Shown one piece after another: positions 1-8,090 of a stretch of 64,000 nt of DNA. The notes beneath the pieces were generated by a model. The model did no database searches. It was not told where the DNA came from and worked only from the letters and a program-made list of their open reading frames with translations. Numbering within the stretch: the first letter of the stretch is position 1; each line of letters begins with the position of its first letter. Origin of the DNA: JACZUI01 sp965216725 (lineage in GTDB: Bacteria; Actinomycetota; Acidimicrobiia; Spongiisociales; ZC4RG35); the NCBI GenBank assembly GCA_965216725.1, contig CBDCGI010000002.1, positions 1 through 64,000 of the forward strand. Direction: 5' to 3'. A program made the position numbers and the translations under genes.

Positions 1-53
1 GGCCGGGACCACCCGGGCCGGGCACACCAGCCTCGAGGCCGAGCACCCCCACC

Positions 54-166
54 TACGCGACCCAACGCAGGGTCGACGAAAACAGCCAACCCACCCCACC
101 TCGAACCTGCACCAGAACGCGCCATACGCGACCCAACGTCGAGGGTCGACGAAAACAGCCAAGCCA
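54..166. repeat. Two direct copies of an intergenic stem-loop repeat
   Basis: Two copies (about 54-93 and 125-166, offset 71 bp) share TACGCGACCCAACG followed by GGGTCGACGAAAACAGCCAA. Each contains a small inverted repeat, CGACCC facing GGGTCG across a 6-8 base loop. No coding capacity is apparent. It looks like a dispersed intergenic (REP-like) element just upstream of the carboxylase genes; whether it is multicopy in the genome cannot be seen here. Confidence 0.6.
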
Positions 167-201
167 ACCGACACCGCACAGATCGGCAGGCACGTCCACA
201 C

Positions 202-207
202 TACGCT
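202..207 (+). promoter_or_regulatory. -10 box TACGCT of a probable leaderless promoter
   Basis: TACGCT fits the TANNNT -10 consensus and ends 8 bases before the ATG at 216. No Shine-Dalgarno sequence lies between, so the transcript probably starts at or very near the start codon. The same arrangement recurs at many genes in the window. Confidence 0.5.
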
Positions 208-215
208 CGCCCCCC

Positions 216-1814
216 ATGCAGCCTCTCCCCACTCGCATCGACCCCAGGTCCGAGGAGTACCTCGCCAACCGGGAGGCGATGGAGAAGAAGCTGGCCGAGT
301 TCGAAGACCTCATGGACCAAGCTCGGCAGGGAGGTGGAGAGAAATACATCCAGCGCCACCGGGAGCGGGGAAAGCTCCTGGCTCGGGAACGCATCGAGCT
401 CCTCGTCGACATGGATTCACCCTTCCTCGAGCTCTCCTCACTTGCCGCGTGGGGGACCGACAAGATTCTCGGAGCCAACATCGTCACCGGCATCGGTGTG
501 GTCAATGGCGTCGAATGCGCCATCCTGGCCAACGACCCGACGAGCCAGGCGGGTGTCTTCAACCGGTACACGCTGGCCAAATCGCTGCGGATCATGGACA
601 TCGCCATGGAGAATCGCCTCCCCTTGATCAACCTCGTCGAGTCGGGGGGCGCCGACCTGCCCGATCAGGCAGATGTCTTCGTCGTCGGCGGCAAGTGGTT
701 TCGCAACCTGACCCGACTCTCAAAGGCTGGCATCCCCACGATCTCCCTCGTCTTCGGCAGCTCAACAGCAGGTGGCGCCTACTTCCCTGCGATGTGCGAT
801 TACGCGGTGATGGTCAAAGAACAGGCCAAGGTATTCCTCGGCGGGCCGCCCCTGGTGAAGATGGCGACAGGCGAGGAGTCCACCGACGAGGAGCTTGGCG
901 GAGCCGAGATGCACTCCAAGATCTCAGGTCTGTCCGACTACTTCGCCGAAGACGAGCACGAGGCCATTCGCATCGGCCGGGACATCATCGGCCACATCAA
1001 CTGGGTCAAGCAGGGCTATGGGCCGACCAAGCCGGCCGACGAGCCGATCCACGAGATTGATGACATCCTGGGGGTCATACCCGCCGACCTCAGAGTCCCC
1101 TTCGACATGAGGGAGATTCTGTGCCGCGTCGTAGACGCCTCTCTCTTCGAGGAATACAAGGCTGTCTACGGCACCTCCATCCTCACCGGTTGGGCTTCCA
1201 TCCACGGCTACCCGATCGGTGTCATAGCAAACCAGCAGGGGGTGATCTTCTCCGAGGAAGCAGAAAAGGCCACTGAGTTCATTCAGCTCTGCAATCGCTA
1301 CGACACACCGCTGCTGTTCATCCACAACACCACGGGATACATGGTCGGCAAGGAATACGAGCAGGCTGGCATCATCAAAGACGGGGCCAAGATGATCAAT
1401 GCCGTGGCCAACTCGGAAGTGCCCCATCTCTCCCTAATGGCAGGCGTCTCTTACGGCGCCGGCAACTACGGCATGTCGGGCCGTGCCTACGAGCCACGGT
1501 TCGTGTTCGGCTACCCGAATCACAAGGTATCCGTCATGGGGCCGAAACAGCTGGCCGGAGTGATGTCGATCGTGGCACGGAACGCTGCGGAGGCGCGGGG
1601 GGAGAAATTCGACGAGAAAGCAGACGCCAAGCAGAACGCCGCCCTGATGGCCGAGATGGAAGAGACCGAACAGGCCTATTTCTCCACGGCACGCGTCAGA
1701 GATGACGGGCTGATCGATCCCCGAGACACGCGTACGGTGCTGGGCATCGCCCTGTCGGCCATACATTCCGCCCCTGTTCAGGGCACGGATCGGTTCGGCG
1801 TCTTTCGCATGTAG
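216..1814 (+). CDS. Acyl-CoA carboxylase, carboxyltransferase (beta) subunit
   Basis: This 532-residue protein is the carboxyltransferase half of a biotin-dependent acyl-CoA carboxylase, which moves carboxylate from biotin to an acyl-CoA in the cytosol. The two crotonase-fold halves are visible: ESGGAD (142-147), the oxyanion-hole region STAGGAYFPAM (183-193) and GGPPLVKMATGE (209-220) in the N half, and a C half with GYMVGKEYE and GAKM. The C-half motif is closer to methylcrotonyl- or geranyl-CoA carboxylases than to propionyl-CoA carboxylase, but the substrate is not settled. It precedes its alpha subunit by 43 bases and is of normal family length. The start has no SD but has a -10 box 8 bases upstream. 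Confidence 0.93.
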   Translation: MQPLPTRIDPRSEEYLANREAMEKKLAEFEDLMDQARQGGGEKYIQRHRERGKLLARERIELLVDMDSPFLELSSLAAWGTDKILGANIVTGIGVVNGVECAILANDPTSQAGVFNRYTLAKSLRIMDIAMENRLPLINLVESGGADLPDQADVFVVGGKWFRNLTRLSKAGIPTISLVFGSSTAGGAYFPAMCDYAVMVKEQAKVFLGGPPLVKMATGEESTDEELGGAEMHSKISGLSDYFAEDEHEAIRIGRDIIGHINWVKQGYGPTKPADEPIHEIDDILGVIPADLRVPFDMREILCRVVDASLFEEYKAVYGTSILTGWASIHGYPIGVIANQQGVIFSEEAEKATEFIQLCNRYDTPLLFIHNTTGYMVGKEYEQAGIIKDGAKMINAVANSEVPHLSLMAGVSYGAGNYGMSGRAYEPRFVFGYPNHKVSVMGPKQLAGVMSIVARNAAEARGEKFDEKADAKQNAALMAEMEETEQAYFSTARVRDDGLIDPRDTRTVLGIALSAIHSAPVQGTDRFGVFRM

Positions 1815-1843
1815 CTCGAAGAAGTCGAGGCTCCAACAGCCGG

Positions 1844-1849
1844 TAGCCT
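1844..1849 (+). promoter_or_regulatory. -10 box TAGCCT of a probable leaderless promoter
   Basis: TAGCCT ends 8 bases before the ATG at 1858, inside the 43-base gap between the two carboxylase genes. The alpha subunit may therefore have its own leaderless transcript as well as read-through from the beta-subunit gene. Confidence 0.45.
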
Positions 1850-1857
1850 CTCGCCCC

Positions 1858-3807
1858 ATGGGAATCGAGAAGATCCTCGTGGCCAATCGCGGTGAAATCG
1901 CACGTCGCGTATTCCGCACGTGCCGCGAGCTCGGGATCTCCACCGTCGCCGTCTTTTCCGACCCCGATGCGACGGAGCCCCACGCGCGCGAGGCAGTGGA
2001 GTCAATTCACCTTCAGGGTACGACTCCCGCTGACACCTATCTCGACTTGGAGAAGATCCTGGCGGCGGCAAAGGAGACCGGCGCAGATGCAATTCACCCT
2101 GGTTATGGCTTCCTTTCTGAGAATGCCGCATTTGCCGAGGCGGTCGAGGAGGCGGGCATCACCTGGATCGGGCCGCCCCCCTCGGCGATCAAAGTCATGG
2201 GCTCCAAAATCGAGTCGAAGGAGATGGTCACCGATGCCGGCGTGCCCACACTTCCCACCGTCCCGCTGAAGGGACTCTCGACGGTGGGCACGGCTGCTCT
2301 TGCGATTGGGTTTCCCATCCTGGTCAAAGCCTCCGGGGGCGGAGGCGGCAAAGGCATGCGGGTCGTCGACGAGCCCGACGACCTCTTGGAAGCAGTGAAG
2401 GCTGCGAAGCGAGAAGCGGCGTCGGCCTTCGGTGACGACCGCGTATTCCTGGAGAAGTATCTGCTGTCGGCCAGGCACATCGAGATTCAGGTGTTCGCCG
2501 ATCAACACGACAACGTTGTGTCTCTCTACGAGCGTGAGTGCTCGATCCAGCGTCGTCATCAGAAGATCATCGAAGAGTCACCATCGACGGCTCTCTCAGC
2601 GGAGAAAAGAGAGGAGATGGGGAAGGCCGCCGCGGACGTGGCACGAACCGTCGGATACGTCGGTGCCGGAACGGTCGAGTTCATGGTCGATGGAGACGAC
2701 TTCTACTTCTTGGAGATGAACACCAGGCTCCAGGTCGAGCACCCGGTGACAGAGATGGTCACCGGCCTCGACCTCGTCGCCCTGCAGATAAGAGTCGCCG
2801 AGGGAGAGCCGCTGCCACCCGAGGCAAGTTCTCCCCGGCTCCAGGGCCACGCCATCGAAGCTCGGCTTTACGCCGAGGATCCTGCCAACGACTTCCTCCC
2901 GGTCACCGGGCCGATCCGGCGTTTCGAATTTGCGGAGTCACCGGGCCTGAGGGTCGACAGCGGGGTGGCCGGCGGCTCCGAAGTCACCGTCTACTACGAC
3001 CCGATGATGGCCAAGGTCATCGCCCACTCTGAAACTCGAGAGTCGGCGACGTCAAAGCTGGCAGATGCGCTTCGCGGCGCAACCGTCCACGGACCGACGA
3101 ACAACATACCCCTCCTGGTGAGAATCCTGGAAAGCGAAGAATTCGCCTCGGGCGACACCACGACGCGATTCCTCGAAGGCAAGGACATGGCAAGCCTCTC
3201 CCTCCCCCTTGTCGACCAGCTCGATGAGGAGCGATGCGCGGTGGCGGCCGCGGTGGCCGATGCCGTCGAACGCAGGGAGAAGGCCCCCGTTCTGGCCACG
3301 ATCCCTTCGGGATGGCGAAACCTTCGCAGCCAACCCAATCGTGTGTCGTATCGGGGCCATCATCAGGAGCACGGCGTCGAATACGTGATCCAAGCTGGAC
3401 ACGTCGTGATAGAAGGTCACACAGGTCTCGAAGTGGCCGACATGTCACCTGAAAAGGTCACCTTCGTGGCAGATGGATCGCGAGAGGGCTTTCGTGTTGC
3501 CCGGTACGGATCTACTCGGTTTGTCAATACATCGAGGGGCCAGGCCCGCCTGGAGCTCGCTCCCCGATTCCCGATGAGGTCGCTCGAAGATGACGAAGGT
3601 TCATTGCACGCCCCCATGCCGGGGAAGATCCTGAGACTCGACGTGGCGCCCGGCGAGACAGTCGAAGAGGGACAGGTCATGCTGGTCCTCGAGGCGATGA
3701 AGATGGAGCACACGTTGCGAGCACCACATGCCGGCCAAGTCTCTGAGGTCTTGTGCCGAGAGGGCGATCAGGTCGAAAGCGGTGCCGTATTGGTGGTTCT
3801 CGCCTAG
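1858..3807 (+). CDS. Acyl-CoA carboxylase alpha subunit (biotin carboxylase + BCCP)
   Basis: This 649-residue protein carboxylates biotin using ATP and bicarbonate and carries the biotin. The N-terminal biotin carboxylase/ATP-grasp part runs to about residue 450 (IEKILVANRGEIARRVFRT at the start, Gly-rich ATP loop KASGGGGGKGMR, EMNTRLQVEHPVTE). The C-terminal biotinyl domain has the canonical EAMKMEH motif, with the biotinylated lysine at about position 615. It pairs with the beta subunit just upstream. Its TAG stop shares the CTAG palindrome with the stop of the convergent gene on the other strand. Confidence 0.95.
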   Translation: MGIEKILVANRGEIARRVFRTCRELGISTVAVFSDPDATEPHAREAVESIHLQGTTPADTYLDLEKILAAAKETGADAIHPGYGFLSENAAFAEAVEEAGITWIGPPPSAIKVMGSKIESKEMVTDAGVPTLPTVPLKGLSTVGTAALAIGFPILVKASGGGGGKGMRVVDEPDDLLEAVKAAKREAASAFGDDRVFLEKYLLSARHIEIQVFADQHDNVVSLYERECSIQRRHQKIIEESPSTALSAEKREEMGKAAADVARTVGYVGAGTVEFMVDGDDFYFLEMNTRLQVEHPVTEMVTGLDLVALQIRVAEGEPLPPEASSPRLQGHAIEARLYAEDPANDFLPVTGPIRRFEFAESPGLRVDSGVAGGSEVTVYYDPMMAKVIAHSETRESATSKLADALRGATVHGPTNNIPLLVRILESEEFASGDTTTRFLEGKDMASLSLPLVDQLDEERCAVAAAVADAVERREKAPVLATIPSGWRNLRSQPNRVSYRGHHQEHGVEYVIQAGHVVIEGHTGLEVADMSPEKVTFVADGSREGFRVARYGSTRFVNTSRGQARLELAPRFPMRSLEDDEGSLHAPMPGKILRLDVAPGETVEEGQVMLVLEAMKMEHTLRAPHAGQVSEVLCREGDQVESGAVLVVLA

Positions 3808-5024
3808 CCAGCAGTCTGGCTCAGGACTTCCAGCACCATGTCGATGTCAGCCTCGGTGTGGTCGGCATTCACCTGGAACCGAATCTCCTCATCACCTTTC
3901 GGGACCACGGGGTAGTTGAGGCCAGTGGCCAGCACTCCGTTGTCATAGAGATGCCGGACCAACTCCGAGGTCCGATCTGTGTCTCGCACCATGAGCGGCA
4001 CGACTGGATGGGGGCCAGGGATCGTTTCGAAACCGAGTTCCACCAGACCCGACTCGAGTCGCCGGGTCATCTCACTCAAATGGGCCAGAAGCTCGACTCC
4101 TTCCGCTGATTCGGCAATGGAAACAGCCATGTCGGCGGCCGCCGCCTCACCCACGGTGATCGGATTCGAATAGATGTACATGGGAGCCTTCTCTCTGAGG
4201 AAGGACGCCAGTGACTCAGAGCCGGCGACATAGCCTCCGTTGACCCCGAAGGCCTTTCCCAGGGTGCCGATCAGGACATCCGAGACCGCCCCCGACACCT
4301 CCTCGGTCCCGCGCCCGGAGGCACCAAAAGCACCCACGCCGTGGGAGTCGTCGACGACAACCACGACGTTCTCGGGATAAGCGTCGTCATGAGAGCGGGC
4401 CACAGCATCGAGGGCAGCGAGGTCGGCGTGGTCACCCCGCATCGAAAAGACCCCATCGGTTACCACTACGGCTCGTTTCGCTTTGCCCGAATGCTCACCC
4501 AGCATCTCACCGAGGGAGACGAAATCGAGATGTGGGAACACGACACGCTCGGCCGGTCTCGACAGGCGGAGCGCGTTGATGATGCAGTTGTGGTTCAGGG
4601 CATCGGAAAACACCACCGTGTCGCCGTCGATGATGGAGGTGAGGGTCGAGACCACGGCTGCATACGCCGACGAGAAGACCATCGCCGCATCGCGGGAGTG
4701 GAAGCTGGCGAGACGTGCCTCGAGGTCGAGGTGGGCTCGATAGGTACCGGAGATGAATCTGACGGCACCTGGCCCGGCGCCGAACTGCCGAGTCGCGGAC
4801 TCTTCGGCATCCATCACAGCCGGATGCCTGGACAGGCCGAGATAGCTGTTCGAGTTCATTCGGATGTAGTCGACGTCCGACCCCTGGAGCCGATATCGGG
4901 GTCCGTATGATCCTGAAGGAGGCCGAACTTCAGTGATCACCGACTCGGCACCTTTGGCGGTTCCGGAATCGATCAGCTCCTGGACCCCTGCCGCGAGGAC
5001 AGAGTCGAATCGGTCGTGTGGCAT
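3804..5024 (-). CDS. AONS/KBL-family PLP-dependent acyltransferase (2-amino-3-ketobutyrate CoA ligase-like)
   Basis: This 406-residue alpha-oxoamine synthase family protein condenses an amino acid (glycine or alanine in characterised members) with an acyl-CoA. DDSHGVG (225-231) and the PLP lysine in GTLGKAFG (K257) are conserved, as is the N-terminal NSNSYLGL segment. No bio genes or threonine dehydrogenase are adjacent, so glycine C-acetyltransferase and 8-amino-7-oxononanoate synthase both remain possible. It converges with the carboxylase alpha gene, overlapping by 4 bases, and is divergent from the next gene with only 35 bases between starts. Confidence 0.8.
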   Translation of the reverse strand: MPHDRFDSVLAAGVQELIDSGTAKGAESVITEVRPPSGSYGPRYRLQGSDVDYIRMNSNSYLGLSRHPAVMDAEESATRQFGAGPGAVRFISGTYRAHLDLEARLASFHSRDAAMVFSSAYAAVVSTLTSIIDGDTVVFSDALNHNCIINALRLSRPAERVVFPHLDFVSLGEMLGEHSGKAKRAVVVTDGVFSMRGDHADLAALDAVARSHDDAYPENVVVVVDDSHGVGAFGASGRGTEEVSGAVSDVLIGTLGKAFGVNGGYVAGSESLASFLREKAPMYIYSNPITVGEAAAADMAVSIAESAEGVELLAHLSEMTRRLESGLVELGFETIPGPHPVVPLMVRDTDRTSELVRHLYDNGVLATGLNYPVVPKGDEEIRFQVNADHTEADIDMVLEVLSQTAG

Positions 5025-5046
5025 AGGTGAGGGTTTAGCACACCTC

Positions 5047-5052
5047 TAGTGT
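5047..5052 (+). promoter_or_regulatory. -10 box TAGTGT of a probable leaderless promoter
   Basis: TAGTGT ends 7 bases before the ATG at 5060. The whole divergent intergenic space is 35 bases, leaving no room for an SD-bearing leader and putting both promoters on top of each other's coding ends. Confidence 0.5.
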
Positions 5053-5059
5053 CGGTGGC

Positions 5060-5941
5060 ATGACGAGATTGGGATTCATCGGATTGGGGATCATGGGGCG
5101 GGGCATGGCTGCCAACCTCATCGCGGCTGGCCACGAAGTGACGGTGTGGAACCGGACGCCGAGCAAGGCGGATGGTCTCGATGCCGCGGTGGTGGAGTCC
5201 GCTTTGGATTTGGGGCCGGCGAGCGACATCGTCTTCGTAGCCGTGTCGGACACACCAGATGTGGAGGAAGTCGTGTTCGGAAGTTCTGGAGTGATCCATG
5301 GGATGACGCCGGGTGACGTCTTGGTTGATCATTCCACGATCTCACCATCTGCCACCGCCGACTTCGCAGGGCGCGCCGCCGAGCTGGGGGTCTCCTGGTT
5401 GGACGCTCCGGTTTCGGGAGGATCCGAAGGGGCCCAGCAGGGCACCTTGGCTGTCATGGTCGGCGGTGACTCCGAGGCGCTGGATCGAGTCCGCCCCTTC
5501 ATGGGGGCGTACGCCACATCCGTGGTGCACATCGGCGAGTCCCCAGGTTCAGGCCAGATGGCCAAGGCGGTGAATCAAACACTGGTTGTGGTCAACCAGC
5601 TGGCTGTATCGGAAGCCCTACTGCTCGCGGAAGCCGCGGGGCTCGATCTCGATCGAACTCTCGAGGCGGTGGCTCCCGGCGCTGGAGGATCATGGATGCT
5701 GTCCAATCGCGGGCCACAGATGATCGAGCGAGACTGGCGTCCAGGGTTCACTGTCGATCTGCAGCAGAAGGATCTGCGTCTGGTGCTCGACTCCGCAGAC
5801 GAGTTAGGAGTGCCGCTACCCGGAGTGGCTCTGGTGTTCCAGCTCTATCGCTCGCTTCAAGCCCGAGGCCTCGGGTCAGAGGGAAATCACGCGCTGGTCA
5901 AAGCTCTGGAAGAGCTCTCGGGGATCAGGCTGGGCGGATAA
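5060..5941 (+). CDS. NAD(P)-dependent beta-hydroxyacid dehydrogenase (HIBADH family)
   Basis: This 293-residue enzyme belongs to the 3-hydroxyisobutyrate/tartronate semialdehyde reductase family. It has the N-terminal Rossmann motif GFIGLGIMG (5-13), NR at 31-32 (suggesting NADP(H) preference), the substrate loop DAPVSGG (115-121), and the catalytic lysine in GSGQMAKAVNQ (K169). Length is typical. Neighbouring acyl-CoA carboxylase genes would fit branched-chain acid metabolism, but the substrate cannot be read from the sequence. Confidence 0.85.
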   Translation: MTRLGFIGLGIMGRGMAANLIAAGHEVTVWNRTPSKADGLDAAVVESALDLGPASDIVFVAVSDTPDVEEVVFGSSGVIHGMTPGDVLVDHSTISPSATADFAGRAAELGVSWLDAPVSGGSEGAQQGTLAVMVGGDSEALDRVRPFMGAYATSVVHIGESPGSGQMAKAVNQTLVVVNQLAVSEALLLAEAAGLDLDRTLEAVAPGAGGSWMLSNRGPQMIERDWRPGFTVDLQQKDLRLVLDSADELGVPLPGVALVFQLYRSLQARGLGSEGNHALVKALEELSGIRLGG

Positions 5942-5947
5942 CGGCCC

Positions 5948-6397
5948 TCAGTCGCCGAGCAAATCGGCCTTGACCCGTTCGACATGGCCTTTGGCGCGCA
6001 CATTCCTATACGAGTGCTCGACCTCGCCTTCGGGCCCGATCACAAAGGTGGAACGAATCAGGCCCTCGTAGACCTTGCCGTAGTTCTTCTTCTCGCCCCA
6101 TGCCCCCAGCGTCTCGGCCAGTTCGTGGTCCTCGTCGGAGAGCAGGTCGAAGTTGAGCCCCTCTTTGTCTTTGAACTTCGCATTGCGTGAGGGCGGATCG
6201 GGGCTCACGCCAACGATCTGATAGCCGGCCTCACGGAACGCTTCGTAGTTGTCCCGGAAGTCGCAGGATTCGGTGGTACAGCCCGGGGTCATCGCTCTCG
6301 GATAGAAGAACATCACCAGCCTCTCCCCGGCGAAGTCCGATGAAGAGACCACTTCCTCATCTTGATTTGGCAGCGCGAACGAAACTCTTTGACTCAT
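5948..6397 (-). CDS. bcp: Peroxiredoxin, BCP/PrxQ type
   Basis: A thioredoxin-fold peroxidase of about 149 residues that reduces peroxides with thiol donors. The peroxidatic cysteine is in TPGCTTESC (C41 counting from the upstream ATG at 6400) with the resolving cysteine five residues later (C46), the atypical 2-Cys PrxQ arrangement. Two adjacent ATGs exist (6400 and 6397). The -10 box lies 6 bases before the second, which is preferred. It converges with the dehydrogenase gene with 6 bases between. Confidence 0.88.
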   Translation of the reverse strand: MSQRVSFALPNQDEEVVSSSDFAGERLVMFFYPRAMTPGCTTESCDFRDNYEAFREAGYQIVGVSPDPPSRNAKFKDKEGLNFDLLSDEDHELAETLGAWGEKKNYGKVYEGLIRSTFVIGPEGEVEHSYRNVRAKGHVERVKADLLGD

Positions 6398-6403
6398 CAT
6401 CTG

Positions 6404-6409
6404 AGCGTA
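6404..6409 (-). promoter_or_regulatory. -10 box TACGCT of a probable leaderless promoter (minus strand)
   Basis: On the minus strand TACGCT stands exactly 6 bases before the ATG at 6397. No SD is present. Confidence 0.5.
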
Positions 6410-6448
6410 ATGTTGGCTGGTGCCAAGCTCCTTGGGACTGGTCGGCTT

Positions 6449-7402
6449 TTACCCCGAGTCTTGGTCCGACTTCTCTCTGACTGCTTCGTTGGCGGCTTCC
6501 GACCTGATGAATGTCATGCCCCCCGCCATGAACCCGAAACCGGCCGGAACCCAATAGGAAATCAGCCGAAAGACGAGGACAGGTGCCAGGGTCTGGCTTG
6601 CCGGGAAGCCGTACGCCTCCAGAATCAGAACCAGCCCAGCCTCGACCACGCCCATGCCACCAGGAGTCCCCGGCAGCCCCCCGGCGAGTGACCCCACCCC
6701 GAAAGCAGCAGCTGCCTGCACTGGTGTGATGTCAATGCCGAATGCGCTGAGGATGATCCACAGAGTGGAAGCTTCCATCAGCAGCCGAGTCCAAATGTAG
6801 ACCTGAGATTCGAAGCCCGGGAGATGGTCGATCACCGATTCCTCCAGCCTCTTCCTCAGGAATCGAGGGAGGAATCGGGTGACGGTGCCCAACTTGCCAG
6901 ATCCGAACATGAGCCCGACCCCCAGAACCAGGGCAAATGGCGCGATGAGGGTGAGCGACACCGATGCGATCTGCGCACCTTCGGCCGGACGTGCCAGGAG
7001 CAGACCGACACCGGTCATTATCACCAACGCCGAGTAGTTCAAGAGGACGGTCCTCAAGGCGGCGCCAGTGGTTCCCCTTGCCTCGTCTCGGACGGTCCAC
7101 GACATGGCGACGGGAGTGATGGCACCGCCTGCCGGTATGAGGCGGGCGACGCCGGCGCCGACGAGCGCGGCGCGGAACCCGGACATCACCCTGATCTTCT
7201 CACCAAGTTGGGCGGCTGACTCACGAAAGAGCAGCCCGAAGGGCACCTTGGACCCGATTTGGAGCACCCCCGCCAGGATCACCCATCCGATGGTCGCCGG
7301 GCCCATTTCGGGGAGGTCGAACCGGTTGAAGACGAAAACCGAGAACGCGATGTAGACCGCCGCCGCCAAACCGGCGAAGAGAAGGATTCTCTTTGGATTC
7401 AC
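6449..7402 (-). CDS. UPF0104 / lysylphosphatidylglycerol synthase TM-domain-like membrane protein
   Basis: A 317-residue polytopic membrane protein with about eight hydrophobic segments. It resembles the flippase-like transmembrane domain of MprF/AglD-type proteins (LPG_synthase_TM), including the Pro/Gly-rich GGLPGTPGGMG stretch near residues 240-250 typical of that family. No aminoacyl-transferase domain is attached. Its start overlaps the end of plsY by 4 bases, so the two are probably co-transcribed, which fits a membrane-lipid role; the exact function is unknown. Confidence 0.72.
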   Translation of the reverse strand: MNPKRILLFAGLAAAVYIAFSVFVFNRFDLPEMGPATIGWVILAGVLQIGSKVPFGLLFRESAAQLGEKIRVMSGFRAALVGAGVARLIPAGGAITPVAMSWTVRDEARGTTGAALRTVLLNYSALVIMTGVGLLLARPAEGAQIASVSLTLIAPFALVLGVGLMFGSGKLGTVTRFLPRFLRKRLEESVIDHLPGFESQVYIWTRLLMEASTLWIILSAFGIDITPVQAAAAFGVGSLAGGLPGTPGGMGVVEAGLVLILEAYGFPASQTLAPVLVFRLISYWVPAGFGFMAGGMTFIRSEAANEAVREKSDQDSG

Positions 7403-8061
7403 GGATGTATTGGCTCGTCAGCAGCAGGCGGCAGCTCGTCGACCACTTTGTCCAGATCGAAGAAGACCCGCTGCAAAGAAGGACCAAAGCCCCGTTCACT
7501 GTCGGGATTGCCTTGGGCGCGTCGGACCATCAACACCGTTGCAAGAACCACCAGCATGACCGTCTCCGTTGCCGGTCTGCCCAGCATCACCGCCACGGCG
7601 GGGAGCAACCCCCAGCCCATGAAACCTGCGATGCCTCCCCGCAGCCACCACCCGGACACCGCCCAGGCCGTCACCCAGATCAACAACACCGGGTCCAGCG
7701 CGAGCATGACCCCGGCCGAGGTCGCCAGTCCCCTGCCGGATCTCCCTCTCATGAAAATCGACCAGTTGTGGCCGACCACCGCAGCGATTCCGACCATTCC
7801 CGCAGTTCCAGGACCGAAGCCCATTTCGCGAGCGATGAGGGCGGGCATGAACCCTTTTGCAAGGTCAGCCAGCCCTGCCAGAACTCCCCACCCCACACCA
7901 AGCTGGCGGGTCAGGTTCCCGGCACCCACGTTTCCGGTATGCACCGATCGAAGATCGATTCCGTGATTCCTGGCTATCAATTGGGCGAACGGAATCGCGC
8001 CCAGCAGGTAGGCGAAGCCACCCAAGATGATGAGGGTCAGGGGTGATATCCCGTCGGGCAT
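7399..8061 (-). CDS. plsY: Glycerol-3-phosphate acyltransferase PlsY-like
   Basis: A membrane acyltransferase of about 220 residues that acylates glycerol-3-phosphate using acyl-phosphate. PlsY motifs are recognisable though divergent: HTGNVGAGNLTR (canonical SGNIGATN), and VGHNWSIFMRGRSGRGLAT (canonical GH...F.GGKGVAT). Several hydrophobic segments span the protein. Two starts are possible (GTG 8064, ATG 8061); the ATG sits 7 bases after a TAGCGT -10 box. It heads a two-gene unit with the UPF0104-like gene. Confidence 0.8.
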   Translation of the reverse strand: MPDGISPLTLIILGGFAYLLGAIPFAQLIARNHGIDLRSVHTGNVGAGNLTRQLGVGWGVLAGLADLAKGFMPALIAREMGFGPGTAGMVGIAAVVGHNWSIFMRGRSGRGLATSAGVMLALDPVLLIWVTAWAVSGWWLRGGIAGFMGWGLLPAVAVMLGRPATETVMLVVLATVLMVRRAQGNPDSERGFGPSLQRVFFDLDKVVDELPPAADEPIHP

Positions 8062-8068
8062 CACAAAA

Positions 8069-8074
8069 ACGCTA
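8069..8074 (-). promoter_or_regulatory. -10 box TAGCGT of a probable leaderless promoter (minus strand)
   Basis: TAGCGT on the minus strand ends 7 bases before the plsY ATG at 8061, with no SD in between. Confidence 0.45.
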
Positions 8075-8090
8075 GCCGCGCTTGGGCCCG

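Noticed and set aside
53..631. 192-codon minus-strand frame over the start of the carboxyltransferase gene
   Set aside because: It is opposite a strongly conserved enzyme, is Ser/Arg-rich with no recognisable domain, and crosses the repeat region; a shadow of the real gene.
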